Source: Cytophagaceae bacterium UBA6715 (GTDB taxonomy: Bacteria; Bacteroidota; Bacteroidia; Cytophagales; Spirosomataceae). Taken from it: DNA of 31,603 bases. Location: the NCBI GenBank assembly GCA_002454335.1, contig DKIP01000013.1:46411-78013 (forward strand), read 5' to 3'. The position numbers and the translations under genes were made by a program. Shown piece by piece: positions 23,600-31,603 of the stretch (the stretch's first letter is position 1; each line of letters starts with the position of its first letter). The notes beneath the pieces are model-generated. The model made no database searches. It saw only the letters and a list, made by a program, of their open reading frames with translations, and was not told where the DNA came from.

Positions 23600-25897
23600 A
23601 TGTTTGAAGCTGGGAAATACGAGAAAATCATTCGATTCTTTTATCGATTCTTTATAGGTTCTACCCTCGGAATCATTCTATTAATCGTTGCAGTTAATTT
23701 CAATTTCCTTTGGTTATTCGGAGGCATGCCAAGTTTATACGAATTAGAGAATCCGAAGTCTCAAGTTGCCTCCTTAATCATTTCAGAGGATGGACAAGAA
23801 ATTGGGAAATATTTTCGAGAAAACCGTAATCCCTTGGAATTTGAAGAATTGCCAGATAACATTGTCAATACGCTCATCTCGACAGAAGATGCACGATTTA
23901 CCGCACACTCGGGGATTGATATTCGCTCCATGTTTAGGGTCGTATTTACCTTAGGAACTTCCGGCGGCGGGAGTACTATTTCACAGCAGTTGGCGAAAAA
24001 TTTGTTTCATACGCGTTCAATGGAATTTGGTGAAGATGATCCTGTATACATGGGATTACTGATGAAAATTGATGGTGTTCGAACCGTTGTTGCCAAAGTA
24101 AAAGAATGGATTTTAGCTATCCGATTGGAGCGTCGCTATACGAAACAAGAAATCATGGCGATGTATTTGAACGAAGTGAGTTTTGGTAACAATGCCTACG
24201 GAATTCAAGTGGCTTGTCGGACCTATTTCCAAAAAGACCTAAAAGATGTCAGCTTAACGGAAGCTGCAACTTTAATTGGCCTACTTCAAAACCCCTCCCT
24301 GTACGACCCACGCGTTCGACCGGAACGGACCTTGGAACGGCGGAATGTTGTATTAGGTCAATTAGCCAAATACGAATTCATCACTGAAGAGGATTTACCA
24401 AAACTACAAGCGGAAGAACTAAACTTACATTACCGCGTGGAGAATCAAAACACAGGAGCGGCACCCTATTTTAGAGAAGCAATTCGCCAGCAAGTATTAG
24501 CAGCTATCAAAGAATTGAATCAAGATCGTCCGGAAGATCAGCAATTAAATCTCTATACAAGTGGGCTGCGCATATACACGAGTATTGATTCACGGATGCA
24601 AAAATATGCAGAGGAATCAGTCAAAGAGCACATGCGCGCAGAGCAGAAGCTTTTTTATGAACATTGGCGCGGAAGAAATCCATGGGTCAATGAGGAAATG
24701 AAAGAGATTAAAGGATTCTTGAAAGATGCCATGAGACGTACGCAACGCTATCGTGATTTGATGAGTGCCTATAATAATGACGAGTTTAAAGTTTGGGAGG
24801 AGTTACGACGCCCGATCAAAATGACGGTCTTCACTTGGGATGGCGACAAGGATACCACCTTAAGTCCGATGGATTCACTAAACTATTATAAACGCATATT
24901 GAATTGCGGAATGATGGCAATGGATCCTATGAATGGTCATGTAAAAGCTTGGATCGGTGGAATTAATTACAAATACTTCAAATTCGACCATATTTCGCAG
25001 AGTAAGCGCCAACCCGGCTCTACCTTTAAACCCTTCGTTTACGGCGCGGCTATAGAAAATGAAATCGTAACACCTTGCGATGAACTGGTGGATGAGCCTG
25101 TAACATTTGGTGAGGAAGATGGTTTGAGTGGCGGAACGTGGACGCCTCAAAACTCAGACGGGAAATATAGCTATCAAAGCATGAAGATGCGTCGAGCGAT
25201 GGGATTATCCATCAACTCCATTTCGGCGAAATTGATGAAGCAATTAGGCCCCGATAAAATTGCTGAATTTGCCCATAAATGCGGGATTGAAAGTCCACTG
25301 CATGAGGTTCCCTCATTATGTTTAGGCGCGTCGGAAGTTTCACTTTTCGAGCAAGTTTCGGGGTATAGTACTCTGGCAAATGGCGGCGAAAAAATTGATC
25401 CTATTTTGGTATTACGAATTACCGACAAAGTGGGAAATGTATTGCGAGAATACTCTCCACCGGTGAAGGCAGCCATCAAACCAGAAACGGCCTATTTGAT
25501 GACCTACATGTTGCAAGGTGCTGTACATGAACCTGGCGGAACTGCGGAAGGTTTGAAACGAACTTCCATTGTCGCTGGAAATGAAATCGGGGCCAAAACG
25601 GGAACCACATCAAACTACTCGGATGGCTGGTTCATGGGTGTCACACAAAAATTAGTTGCCGGTGTCTGGGTGGGCGGTGATGACCGAAGCATTCACTTCC
25701 GTAGTTTGGCGTTAGGACAAGGAGCCAAAATGGCCATGCCCGCCTACGCTAAATTCATGGAAAAAGTCTACGCAGATCAGTCGCTGGCGATTGAAGGATA
25801 TCGAAAAATGCCCTTTATCAAACCAGAGAACTTTGCCTTCGACTTTAGTTGCAATGGCAGAGTGGCCGTTGACTCTTCAGCCATCATAGCTCCTTAA
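23600..25897 (+). CDS. Class A penicillin-binding protein 1A (bifunctional)
   Basis: This 765-residue class A PBP polymerises and cross-links peptidoglycan in the periplasm. It has a membrane anchor at about 17-41. The GT51 domain follows: STEDARFTAHSGID with catalytic E96, then GGGSTISQQLAKNLF (about 122-136) and RRYTKQEIMAMYLNEVSFGN (178-197). The transpeptidase domain has STFK (S474-K477), S-I-N (537-539) and KTG (666-668, GAKTGTTSNYSDGWFMG). About 90 residues of helical, charged sequence (335-420) separate the domains. The C-terminus ends shortly after the TP domain. It is 2 bp behind the TPR lipoprotein gene and 8 bp ahead of the heme/FG-GAP gene, so all three are probably one transcript. 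Confidence 0.96.
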   Translation: MFEAGKYEKIIRFFYRFFIGSTLGIILLIVAVNFNFLWLFGGMPSLYELENPKSQVASLIISEDGQEIGKYFRENRNPLEFEELPDNIVNTLISTEDARFTAHSGIDIRSMFRVVFTLGTSGGGSTISQQLAKNLFHTRSMEFGEDDPVYMGLLMKIDGVRTVVAKVKEWILAIRLERRYTKQEIMAMYLNEVSFGNNAYGIQVACRTYFQKDLKDVSLTEAATLIGLLQNPSLYDPRVRPERTLERRNVVLGQLAKYEFITEEDLPKLQAEELNLHYRVENQNTGAAPYFREAIRQQVLAAIKELNQDRPEDQQLNLYTSGLRIYTSIDSRMQKYAEESVKEHMRAEQKLFYEHWRGRNPWVNEEMKEIKGFLKDAMRRTQRYRDLMSAYNNDEFKVWEELRRPIKMTVFTWDGDKDTTLSPMDSLNYYKRILNCGMMAMDPMNGHVKAWIGGINYKYFKFDHISQSKRQPGSTFKPFVYGAAIENEIVTPCDELVDEPVTFGEEDGLSGGTWTPQNSDGKYSYQSMKMRRAMGLSINSISAKLMKQLGPDKIAEFAHKCGIESPLHEVPSLCLGASEVSLFEQVSGYSTLANGGEKIDPILVLRITDKVGNVLREYSPPVKAAIKPETAYLMTYMLQGAVHEPGGTAEGLKRTSIVAGNEIGAKTGTTSNYSDGWFMGVTQKLVAGVWVGGDDRSIHFRSLALGQGAKMAMPAYAKFMEKVYADQSLAIEGYRKMPFIKPENFAFDFSCNGRVAVDSSAIIAP

Positions 25898-25905
25898 TTA
25901 TTGAG

Positions 25906-27381
25906 ATGAAATCCATTGTATATATTTGCCTACTTAGTACCTTAATAATCAGTTGTCAGCAATCTCAAGAAGAGAAAGAAGAGGCAATTGCAAAGAAAAC
26001 CTGTGGTTCCTGCCACAAATTTCCAGACCCGAGTCTCTTAGACAAAAAAACATGGGAGACAGGAGTTTTACCAGAGATGTCCTATCGATTAGGTTTAGGG
26101 AACCGCTTTGAATTAATGACACGTATTTCAGAGGAGCAATTTCAAAGCGCGATGCAGTTGAATACCTACCCCGAAACGCCAAGCATCACGCAAGAAGAAT
26201 GGCAAGCCATTGTCAATTATTATACACGGAACGCACCGGTAAAAGCCATTCCTCAAAAGAAGAAAGAACCTATTTCAGTCGAGCCTTTGCATTTTGAGGT
26301 TAAAGAATACATTACCCCCAATGATCTCATTGCAGGAGTTACCTCCATTAAAATACACCCAACAAAACCAGAAGTATGGGTGGGCATGCGAACGCATCAA
26401 ACTGTTATTTTAGATAAAAATCTAAAGGCGGGAAAACAAATAGCCACGCGTAGTGCCAACGTATCTACGCAGTTTGTTGGCGCCCGCACCTTCCTAACCG
26501 GCATAGGGAAAATGTATCCCAATGATCAAAAACTTGGAACTCTACACGAATTACAAGGCAATCAAGCTCAGGTCATATTAGATTCGCTTAAGCGTCCAGT
26601 TGATTTACAAGTCGCAGATCTCAACGAAGATGGGGTACAGGACTATGTGCTTTGTGAATATGGATTTGAACAAGGACAATTAATCTGGGTCGATGGCAAA
26701 AATAAAAGCATCCATCCCCTGAAAATACAGGCAGGAGCACGCAATGTCGTTATTCGGGACTTTACTGGGGAAGGGAAACCTGATATTATGGTATTAACGG
26801 CTCAGGCCCGCGAAGGAGTCTCGCTGTTTATCAACAAAGGCAAAGGCTTATTTATTGAAAAGCCGCTCCTGCAATTTGATGCCGTATTTGGCAGTAGTTA
26901 CCTGGAAGTCGCCGACATGAATATGGACGGACATGCTGACATCCTCGTTTCAAATGGGGACAATGCCGACTATTCTTACTCGAAAAAAGCGTTTCATGGT
27001 GTTCACATTTACTTAAATGATGGTCGGAATAATTTCAAAGAATCGTACTTTTTCCCAGCTTATGGCGCTTCCAAAACTGTCGCACGCGACTTTGATCAAG
27101 ATGGCGATCTAGACTTGGTAATGATTGCCTTTTTTGCGGAAAATGACAAAGGGAAAAATGAAGGATTTCTTTATTTCCAAAATTCAGGAAACATGACTTT
27201 CAAAGTTAGTAACCTAGGTGTTCCGGAGGGAGCACATTACATTGTAATGGATGCTGGCGACGTAGACAAAGATGGAGATTTGGATATTCTTTTAGGGAAT
27301 TACCAATTTGGTAAAAGAAAACCAGGAGATAAAATACCTCCTGGCCTTCAAATGCATTACATCAAAAATCTATTGCATTAA
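25906..27381 (+). CDS. FG-GAP/VCBS lipoprotein with an N-terminal c-type heme motif
   Basis: This 491-residue exported lipoprotein has lipobox LIISC with Cys17. Soon after comes KKTCGSCHKFPDP, a C-x-x-C-H heme-c attachment site (C33, C36, H37), in a small cytochrome-like region of about 90 residues with M58 or a later Met as possible distal ligand. From about residue 190 on there are at least five calcium-loop FG-GAP/VCBS repeats, such as ADLNEDGVQDYVL, RDFTGEGKPDIMV, ADMNMDGHADILV, RDFDQDGDLDLVM and GDVDKDGDLDILL, which should form a beta-propeller. A covalently bound heme next to a propeller suggests an electron-transfer or redox role at the outer membrane (inference). It is the third gene after the TPR lipoprotein and PBP1A, and its 3' end overlaps the convergent VCBS gene by 12 bp. 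Confidence 0.85.
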   Translation: MKSIVYICLLSTLIISCQQSQEEKEEAIAKKTCGSCHKFPDPSLLDKKTWETGVLPEMSYRLGLGNRFELMTRISEEQFQSAMQLNTYPETPSITQEEWQAIVNYYTRNAPVKAIPQKKKEPISVEPLHFEVKEYITPNDLIAGVTSIKIHPTKPEVWVGMRTHQTVILDKNLKAGKQIATRSANVSTQFVGARTFLTGIGKMYPNDQKLGTLHELQGNQAQVILDSLKRPVDLQVADLNEDGVQDYVLCEYGFEQGQLIWVDGKNKSIHPLKIQAGARNVVIRDFTGEGKPDIMVLTAQAREGVSLFINKGKGLFIEKPLLQFDAVFGSSYLEVADMNMDGHADILVSNGDNADYSYSKKAFHGVHIYLNDGRNNFKESYFFPAYGASKTVARDFDQDGDLDLVMIAFFAENDKGKNEGFLYFQNSGNMTFKVSNLGVPEGAHYIVMDAGDVDKDGDLDILLGNYQFGKRKPGDKIPPGLQMHYIKNLLH

Positions 27382-30300
27382 TTTGGCTCCCGCTGGAATG
27401 AATGCTTGAGATTGACTACTTTGACTTAAGTATGATGCCCCATATGTCCAAGCCATATTTTGCTTATGGCCTTTAAAGCTATAGGTAAAATTACCCGGTT
27501 TAACAGCTGCCTTTACATAAGACCCTTTCGGTTTAAAAACCTTCATGGCGCCTCTATTTTGTAATGCGACAAAGGCTAAATCATTACCAATTTGAATTCC
27601 TACGAATGCTTTGGCATCTCCAGGAACTAATATGCCAGATTTAACCACGTATTGAAATCCTTTAGGACCACCAAGTAAAACACCTCCGTTGGAGGCATCA
27701 TAGCGCCCCATGGCTACTTCATTTCCATAATTGTTACCTACATAGACAATATCCAAATATCCATCTTGATTTACATCCAAGACTTGCATTCCATTGATAG
27801 CTGAAACCTGTGCCATGATAGGTAATTCATGTAACTCGAACTTGCCAGCGCCCTTATTCTCAATGTACATGGAAGCGTTTTCGGTTAGTGATAATTTACT
27901 CGCTTTCTTCTTTTCGGAATCATTCAAAAACGTTTCCTGTGTAACTTTTCCAAAATCCTTATAATATACGAAGCGAGGACGCGTGGAATTCATTTGTTTG
28001 TGGGTATCGTCTTTCCCAAACAATGGGGCTGAAATAGGTGTTCCTTCGGCGTTTTGAAAATAGACAAAAGGGAACACATCATACACCCCATTGCCATCTA
28101 AATCCCCATGCAATACCTCCACTGGTTGTTTTGACGAGGCACGTAGCAAGGTATTTTTGCCCATATTGCCCGCGACAAAATCCAGATCCCCATCTTGGTC
28201 GAAATCGGCCGTCGTAATGGAACCCCACAAGCCTAATGCAGGCTCGAGTCCCGTATTTGTCAATTTCTTCAAATGTCCACGTGTATTTTGATATATCTCA
28301 ATCGGCATATATTCACCCGCAACAACCAAGTCTAGCCAACCGTCTTGATTGTAATCTGTCCAAACAGCATCACAGATCATGGCTTCTTGCAATAATTCCG
28401 GAGCCCATGCCTTTGTCGCATCTACATATTTGATATTTCCGGGTATTGATTCATTCCGTAACAATCGCGATATGGTACCTTTCGGATATTGAAAAGGCAC
28501 ATTCCGACCACTAACAAACAAATCTAAGTCACCATCATGGTCGACATCCGCTGCCCGAACAGCCGCATTACTTTCCGTGAATACAGGTAACGCAGTAGAT
28601 TGAAAAGTGAAATTACCCTTGCCATCGTTCATGTAGACGACATCTTGAGAACTATTTGAACCTATTTTCTCCTCAGTTCCTCCGCGCGCGACATAAAGGT
28701 CTAAATCTCCATCTTGATCCATATCAACTAACAAGCTGCCTAAATCTTCTCCTAATTTTTTCGGAGCGTCATAAGCTCCTTCCAAATACTTCTTCGAAAA
28801 CTTCCCATTTGCTTGTTGGAGATAGAATATCCCCGAATAAAATTTGGATCCACCCACAAACAAATCTTCCCGACCATCTCCATTAACATCCCCAACGGAT
28901 GCTCCGGGTCCTAATTGAGACATTTTATGAGGTGTTGTACTTTGGAAATTAAAATCGATAAAATCCATTTCCTTGTGCAAGTCGGTCAATTGAACACGAT
29001 CACTTACATCACTAAACAAGCTTGGATCTTGAGAAAACAAGGACTGGTATGGCAAGTTAGCTTTAGCGATGGAGGCTTTAATTGATTGGTTATTTCCAGG
29101 ATTCGTAATTATCTGCATGGAATCATTTGGCCAAACAATTCGTAACTCTTTAATTTTCTGTTTAGCCCCAAGCCCGATATGAGCTACCGGTTCAACACTT
29201 GACAAATAACCTCGATAAGGATTATTCTCGTAGTAAAATTTGGTTCCATCAACAAAGATACCTTCGATTCGAGTTCCAAGTCCACCTTTATTCATCCCTC
29301 TTCCTTCAAAACTCACACGTAAATACCGACTTTTTTCCGGTGCTTCTTCCATCGTGTTGTTCCGGTATACAAAAGCTTCGTCGTTTATATTATTTACCAC
29401 ATAATCTAGGTCGCCATCGTTATCCAAGTCACCATAGGCGGCACCATTGGAGAATGATGGAACGGTAATCCCCCAAGCAGCACTAACGTCTTCAAACTTG
29501 AGGCCACCTTTATTTCTAAAGGCATAGTTTTTAACCTTAATGACTGGCATTTGCTCGAGTAAAACAGCATCGGAGGCTAACTGTTGTGCATCAGCTCGAT
29601 AAGACATAAAATCGCGATCTGTAACATCGCGAGGGAAACCATTAGTTATTAATAAATCGCGGTATCCATCATTATCGAAATCAGCCAATGAAGGACACCA
29701 ACTCCATTCTGTTTCGGAAACACCTGCCAATAGACTAACTTCTTGAAAAGGCAATGCCTGACCATCATCACTTTTCCCAGCATTAATTTGCAAGGTATTT
29801 CGCATATACTGATAGGTATAACCATATAAATCAGAATTCTGGTATGCTTGATAGCTATTCGGAGGAGCTAATTGTTTTTTGCGTTCATTATCTTTTGGCA
29901 ACATATCCAGCGCTACAATATCTTGTAATCCGTCATTATTCACGTCAGCCACATCATTCCCCATAGCACTTAAACTCGTATGTTTAAAATACGCTTTTGC
30001 TTGATCGGTAAAGGTTCCGTCATGATTGTTTATATATAGAATATCATCTGACACATAATCATTGGTTACGTAGATATCAGGCCAATTATCTTGATTAATG
30101 TCGCAAATGTTGATACCTAATCCATACCCTTCGATGGTAATTCCAGCTTCCTTTGAAACATTCGTATAAACGGGATGCCCTTTTTCTTTGGACCAATCGT
30201 TGCGGTATAATCTGTCCGTATTCGGATAAGAACCATCCTTTACTTTTGCTCGGTATAGAGATGGGAATTGGTCAATTACATCTGTCAATACATACATGTC

Positions 30301-30852
30301 CAAATCACCGTCTCGGTCATAATCAAAAAAGGCTGTATGTTCACTGTGGCCCGCATCATTCACACCATAATCAGATCCCATTTCCTTGAACGTGGGTATT
30401 CCATGTTTAATCCCTTGATTGACAAAAAGCATATTTTCACGATCGAATATGGACGTTTTCATCGTAGCAGAAACATAAATATCCAATAAACCATCACCAT
30501 TTATATCGACAACCGATACGCCTGAACACCAACGATTTTTTGTATCAATACCAGCAGATTTCGAAATATCTTCAAACTTCATTTGACCCTTATTCAGGTA
30601 CAAAGATCCATTAGCTTGACTACCTGAAAAAAAGATATCGAGAAGCCCATCTTGATTAAAGTCACCCATCCCAACTCCACTACCATTGTAAAGGTATTCA
30701 TACTTCAAAATATTTAAGGTATCGTTCTCAGTGATAGAATTTGAAAAATGAATACCAGTATCATCACCAGATAATTGCTCAAAAGTGGTTTTGCTTTTGC
30801 AGGATGACAAAAGGGCTAAAACGGTGAAAACAAATAAAAAATGCTTGGACAT
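27370..30852 (-). CDS. VCBS/FG-GAP repeat lipoprotein with ASPIC/UnbV domain
   Basis: This is a complete 1160-residue protein. MSKHFLFVFTVLALLSSC gives a good lipobox with Cys18. Two sets of FG-GAP/VCBS repeats (GDFNQDGLLDIFF, DYDRDGDLDMYVL, GDLDNDGDLDYVV, then GDVNGDGREDLFV, VDMDQDGDLDLYV, ADFDQDGDLDFVA and others) surround an ASPIC/UnbV domain at about 508-595 (RYLRVSFEGRGMNKGGLGTR ... LRIVWPNDSMQ). This layout is typical of large surface proteins found beside SusCD pairs; the biochemical role is unknown. An upstream in-frame Met at 30927 is rejected because it would read through the susD terminator. It shares clear sequence with the truncated gene at 1-772. The C-terminus (IPAGAKLMQ) lies in a 12-bp overlap with the convergent gene. 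Confidence 0.93.
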   Translation of the reverse strand: MSKHFLFVFTVLALLSSCKSKTTFEQLSGDDTGIHFSNSITENDTLNILKYEYLYNGSGVGMGDFNQDGLLDIFFSGSQANGSLYLNKGQMKFEDISKSAGIDTKNRWCSGVSVVDINGDGLLDIYVSATMKTSIFDRENMLFVNQGIKHGIPTFKEMGSDYGVNDAGHSEHTAFFDYDRDGDLDMYVLTDVIDQFPSLYRAKVKDGSYPNTDRLYRNDWSKEKGHPVYTNVSKEAGITIEGYGLGINICDINQDNWPDIYVTNDYVSDDILYINNHDGTFTDQAKAYFKHTSLSAMGNDVADVNNDGLQDIVALDMLPKDNERKKQLAPPNSYQAYQNSDLYGYTYQYMRNTLQINAGKSDDGQALPFQEVSLLAGVSETEWSWCPSLADFDNDGYRDLLITNGFPRDVTDRDFMSYRADAQQLASDAVLLEQMPVIKVKNYAFRNKGGLKFEDVSAAWGITVPSFSNGAAYGDLDNDGDLDYVVNNINDEAFVYRNNTMEEAPEKSRYLRVSFEGRGMNKGGLGTRIEGIFVDGTKFYYENNPYRGYLSSVEPVAHIGLGAKQKIKELRIVWPNDSMQIITNPGNNQSIKASIAKANLPYQSLFSQDPSLFSDVSDRVQLTDLHKEMDFIDFNFQSTTPHKMSQLGPGASVGDVNGDGREDLFVGGSKFYSGIFYLQQANGKFSKKYLEGAYDAPKKLGEDLGSLLVDMDQDGDLDLYVARGGTEEKIGSNSSQDVVYMNDGKGNFTFQSTALPVFTESNAAVRAADVDHDGDLDLFVSGRNVPFQYPKGTISRLLRNESIPGNIKYVDATKAWAPELLQEAMICDAVWTDYNQDGWLDLVVAGEYMPIEIYQNTRGHLKKLTNTGLEPALGLWGSITTADFDQDGDLDFVAGNMGKNTLLRASSKQPVEVLHGDLDGNGVYDVFPFVYFQNAEGTPISAPLFGKDDTHKQMNSTRPRFVYYKDFGKVTQETFLNDSEKKKASKLSLTENASMYIENKGAGKFELHELPIMAQVSAINGMQVLDVNQDGYLDIVYVGNNYGNEVAMGRYDASNGGVLLGGPKGFQYVVKSGILVPGDAKAFVGIQIGNDLAFVALQNRGAMKVFKPKGSYVKAAVKPGNFTYSFKGHKQNMAWTYGASYLSQSSQSQAFIPAGAKLMQ

Positions 30853-30883
30853 ATAGATCGTAAACTTTGAACTACTAAAATAA

Positions 30884-30913
30884 AAAAAGGTGGGGACTTC
30901 TCCCCACCTTTTT
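30884..30913 (-). terminator. Intrinsic terminator after the second susD
   Basis: A perfect 13-bp stem (30884-30896 with 30901-30913; core GGTGGGGA/TCCCCACC) encloses a 4-base loop and is followed on the minus strand by a T-rich run. It begins 18 bases past the susD stop, the same spacing as at the left-hand susD. Confidence 0.93.
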
Positions 30914-30931
30914 AAAACTAAAATCAAACGA

Positions 30932-31603
30932 TTAATAACCAGGATTTTGCTTCAATACTGAAGTACCTTGAATATCAATTTGTGCTTGAGGAATTGGTAA
31001 CAATGCATCTGTATCTTGGTAAGATGCACCACCAAATTTCGTTACTAACCACTTAGATTCGTATTTCAAGTATGCATTCAATGTTTTGTTTGCAGCACCC
31101 CAACGAACTAAGTCGAAGAAACGATGACCTTCAGTCGCTAATTCTAATAAACGCTCCATGCGAACGATCTTACGAGCGCTTGCTTGATCGCCTAAAGTAG
31201 AATATGTAGAAATTACATAATTAGCTTCGTTAGCACCTGTTTTCGCGTTTTTCACAAATCCAGCAGGATTTGCAGCACGAGCACGAACACGATTGATGTA
31301 ATCCAGTGCAGTCGCTAAGCTACCCGCTTCGATTTCAGCTTCAGCAGCCATCAACAATACGTCCGCAAAACGGATGATGTTGAAGTTCATTGTCGCATAT
31401 CCACGAGTCCAAGAAGAACCATCAGTCAAGGTATTCTCTTGACGTTTGTAATAGATGTATTTCTTAGGTGAATAAGGACCAGCATAAGGCTGAGAACGAA
31501 TCCAAGCAGCACCTGGATGTTCGATCCAGTCTAAGTATTGGATACCACGACGACCAATTGTATGGTCAATACGAGGATCTAATGGATCTGCATCCTCAGT
31601 AAA
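30932..31603 (-). CDS. SusD/RagB family lipoprotein, C-terminal part (runs off window)
   Basis: The last 223 codons of a second SusD-like protein are visible; the reading frame stays open to the right edge (first visible residues FTEDADPLDPRIDHTIGRRG). The family C-terminal helix pair is seen as FNIIRFADVLLMAAEAEIEAG, followed by ALDYINRVRARAANP, RKIVRMERLLELATEGHRFF and DLVRWG, and the end SVLKQNPGY. It is not a short gene starting at 31429: that codon is an internal TTG in a continuous frame. A susC partner is expected just beyond the window. It is separated from the VCBS gene downstream by a strong terminator, mirroring the arrangement at the left end. Confidence 0.95.
   Translation of the reverse strand, partial: FTEDADPLDPRIDHTIGRRGIQYLDWIEHPGAAWIRSQPYAGPYSPKKYIYYKRQENTLTDGSSWTRGYATMNFNIIRFADVLLMAAEAEIEAGSLATALDYINRVRARAANPAGFVKNAKTGANEANYVISTYSTLGDQASARKIVRMERLLELATEGHRFFDLVRWGAANKTLNAYLKYESKWLVTKFGGASYQDTDALLPIPQAQIDIQGTSVLKQNPGY

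Noticed and set aside
30853..30927. Upstream extension of the large VCBS gene to the Met at 30927
   Set aside because: The added codons cover the susD terminator stem, and the product would lose its lipoprotein signal; the Met at 30852 starts a proper lipobox.
31429..31431. Apparent start codon of a short 165-residue SusD-like gene
   Set aside because: The codon is TTG and the frame continues upstream to the edge with normal SusD sequence, so this is the 3' part of a larger gene, not a truncated one.
1..31603. CRISPR arrays, tRNA/rRNA genes, prophage or insertion sequences
   Set aside because: No regularly spaced repeats, cloverleaf-like sequence, integrase or transposase frame was noticed by eye in either strand.

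Overview
The window reads as chromosomal DNA of a member of the Bacteroidota, most likely a Cytophagales-type aquatic or soil bacterium of moderate GC. The evidence is SusC/SusD nutrient-uptake pairs, FG-GAP/VCBS proteins with an ASPIC/UnbV domain, a PorW/SprE-like type IX secretion lipoprotein, an F-type ATP synthase subunit a with a secretory leader and His-rich N-terminal extension, Bacteroidota-type promoters (TTTG ... TAnnTTTG), and few Shine-Dalgarno sequences. The species call is inference. No tRNA, rRNA, CRISPR array, phage gene or transposase was seen.

Layout. (1) 1-5401, minus strand: a susC-susD pair ending in a strong terminator, followed by a VCBS lipoprotein cut by the window edge. 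(2) 5402-8548: a long AT-rich susC leader, yidD, a class-C-beta-lactamase-like serine hydrolase with an NTF2-like exported protein, and a DUF3592 membrane protein. (3) 8549-12345: a NupG-type nucleoside transporter with a clear promoter, a convergent short-chain dehydrogenase, two copies of a double-palindrome repeat, and metX preceded by a SAM-I riboswitch and its own promoter. (4) 12346-15398: part of the F0F1 ATP synthase operon (AtpI-like protein, atpB, atpE, atpF, atpH). It ends in a terminator before any atpA/atpG, and a pair of large hairpins lies between atpE and atpF. (5) 15410-25897: a DUF423 gene, then a cell-wall island. On the minus strand a compact operon runs atpZ, mrdA (PBP2), rodA, an MFS transporter and an unrecognised kinase-fold-like protein. 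On the plus strand are a PorW/SprE-like TPR lipoprotein, PBP1A and a c-type-heme FG-GAP lipoprotein. (6) 27370-31603, minus strand: the end of a second susD, a terminator, and a complete 1160-residue VCBS/ASPIC protein paralogous to the truncated one at the left edge.

How the parts fit. The central genes are housekeeping: energy coupling (ATP synthase), elongation and general peptidoglycan synthesis (PBP2-RodA, PBP1A), outer-membrane secretion, membrane protein insertion and methionine synthesis. The two flanks are nutrient-acquisition modules with the same order, susC(D)-terminator-VCBS lipoprotein, in the same orientation. The VCBS partner may be a surface-exposed accessory of each SusCD transporter (inference). 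The most interesting loose ends are the kinase-fold-like protein and MFS carrier tied into the PBP2-RodA operon, the heme-binding FG-GAP lipoprotein tied to PorW-like and PBP1A genes, atpZ heading a cell-shape operon away from its ATP synthase, and the RNA hairpins inside the atp operon.
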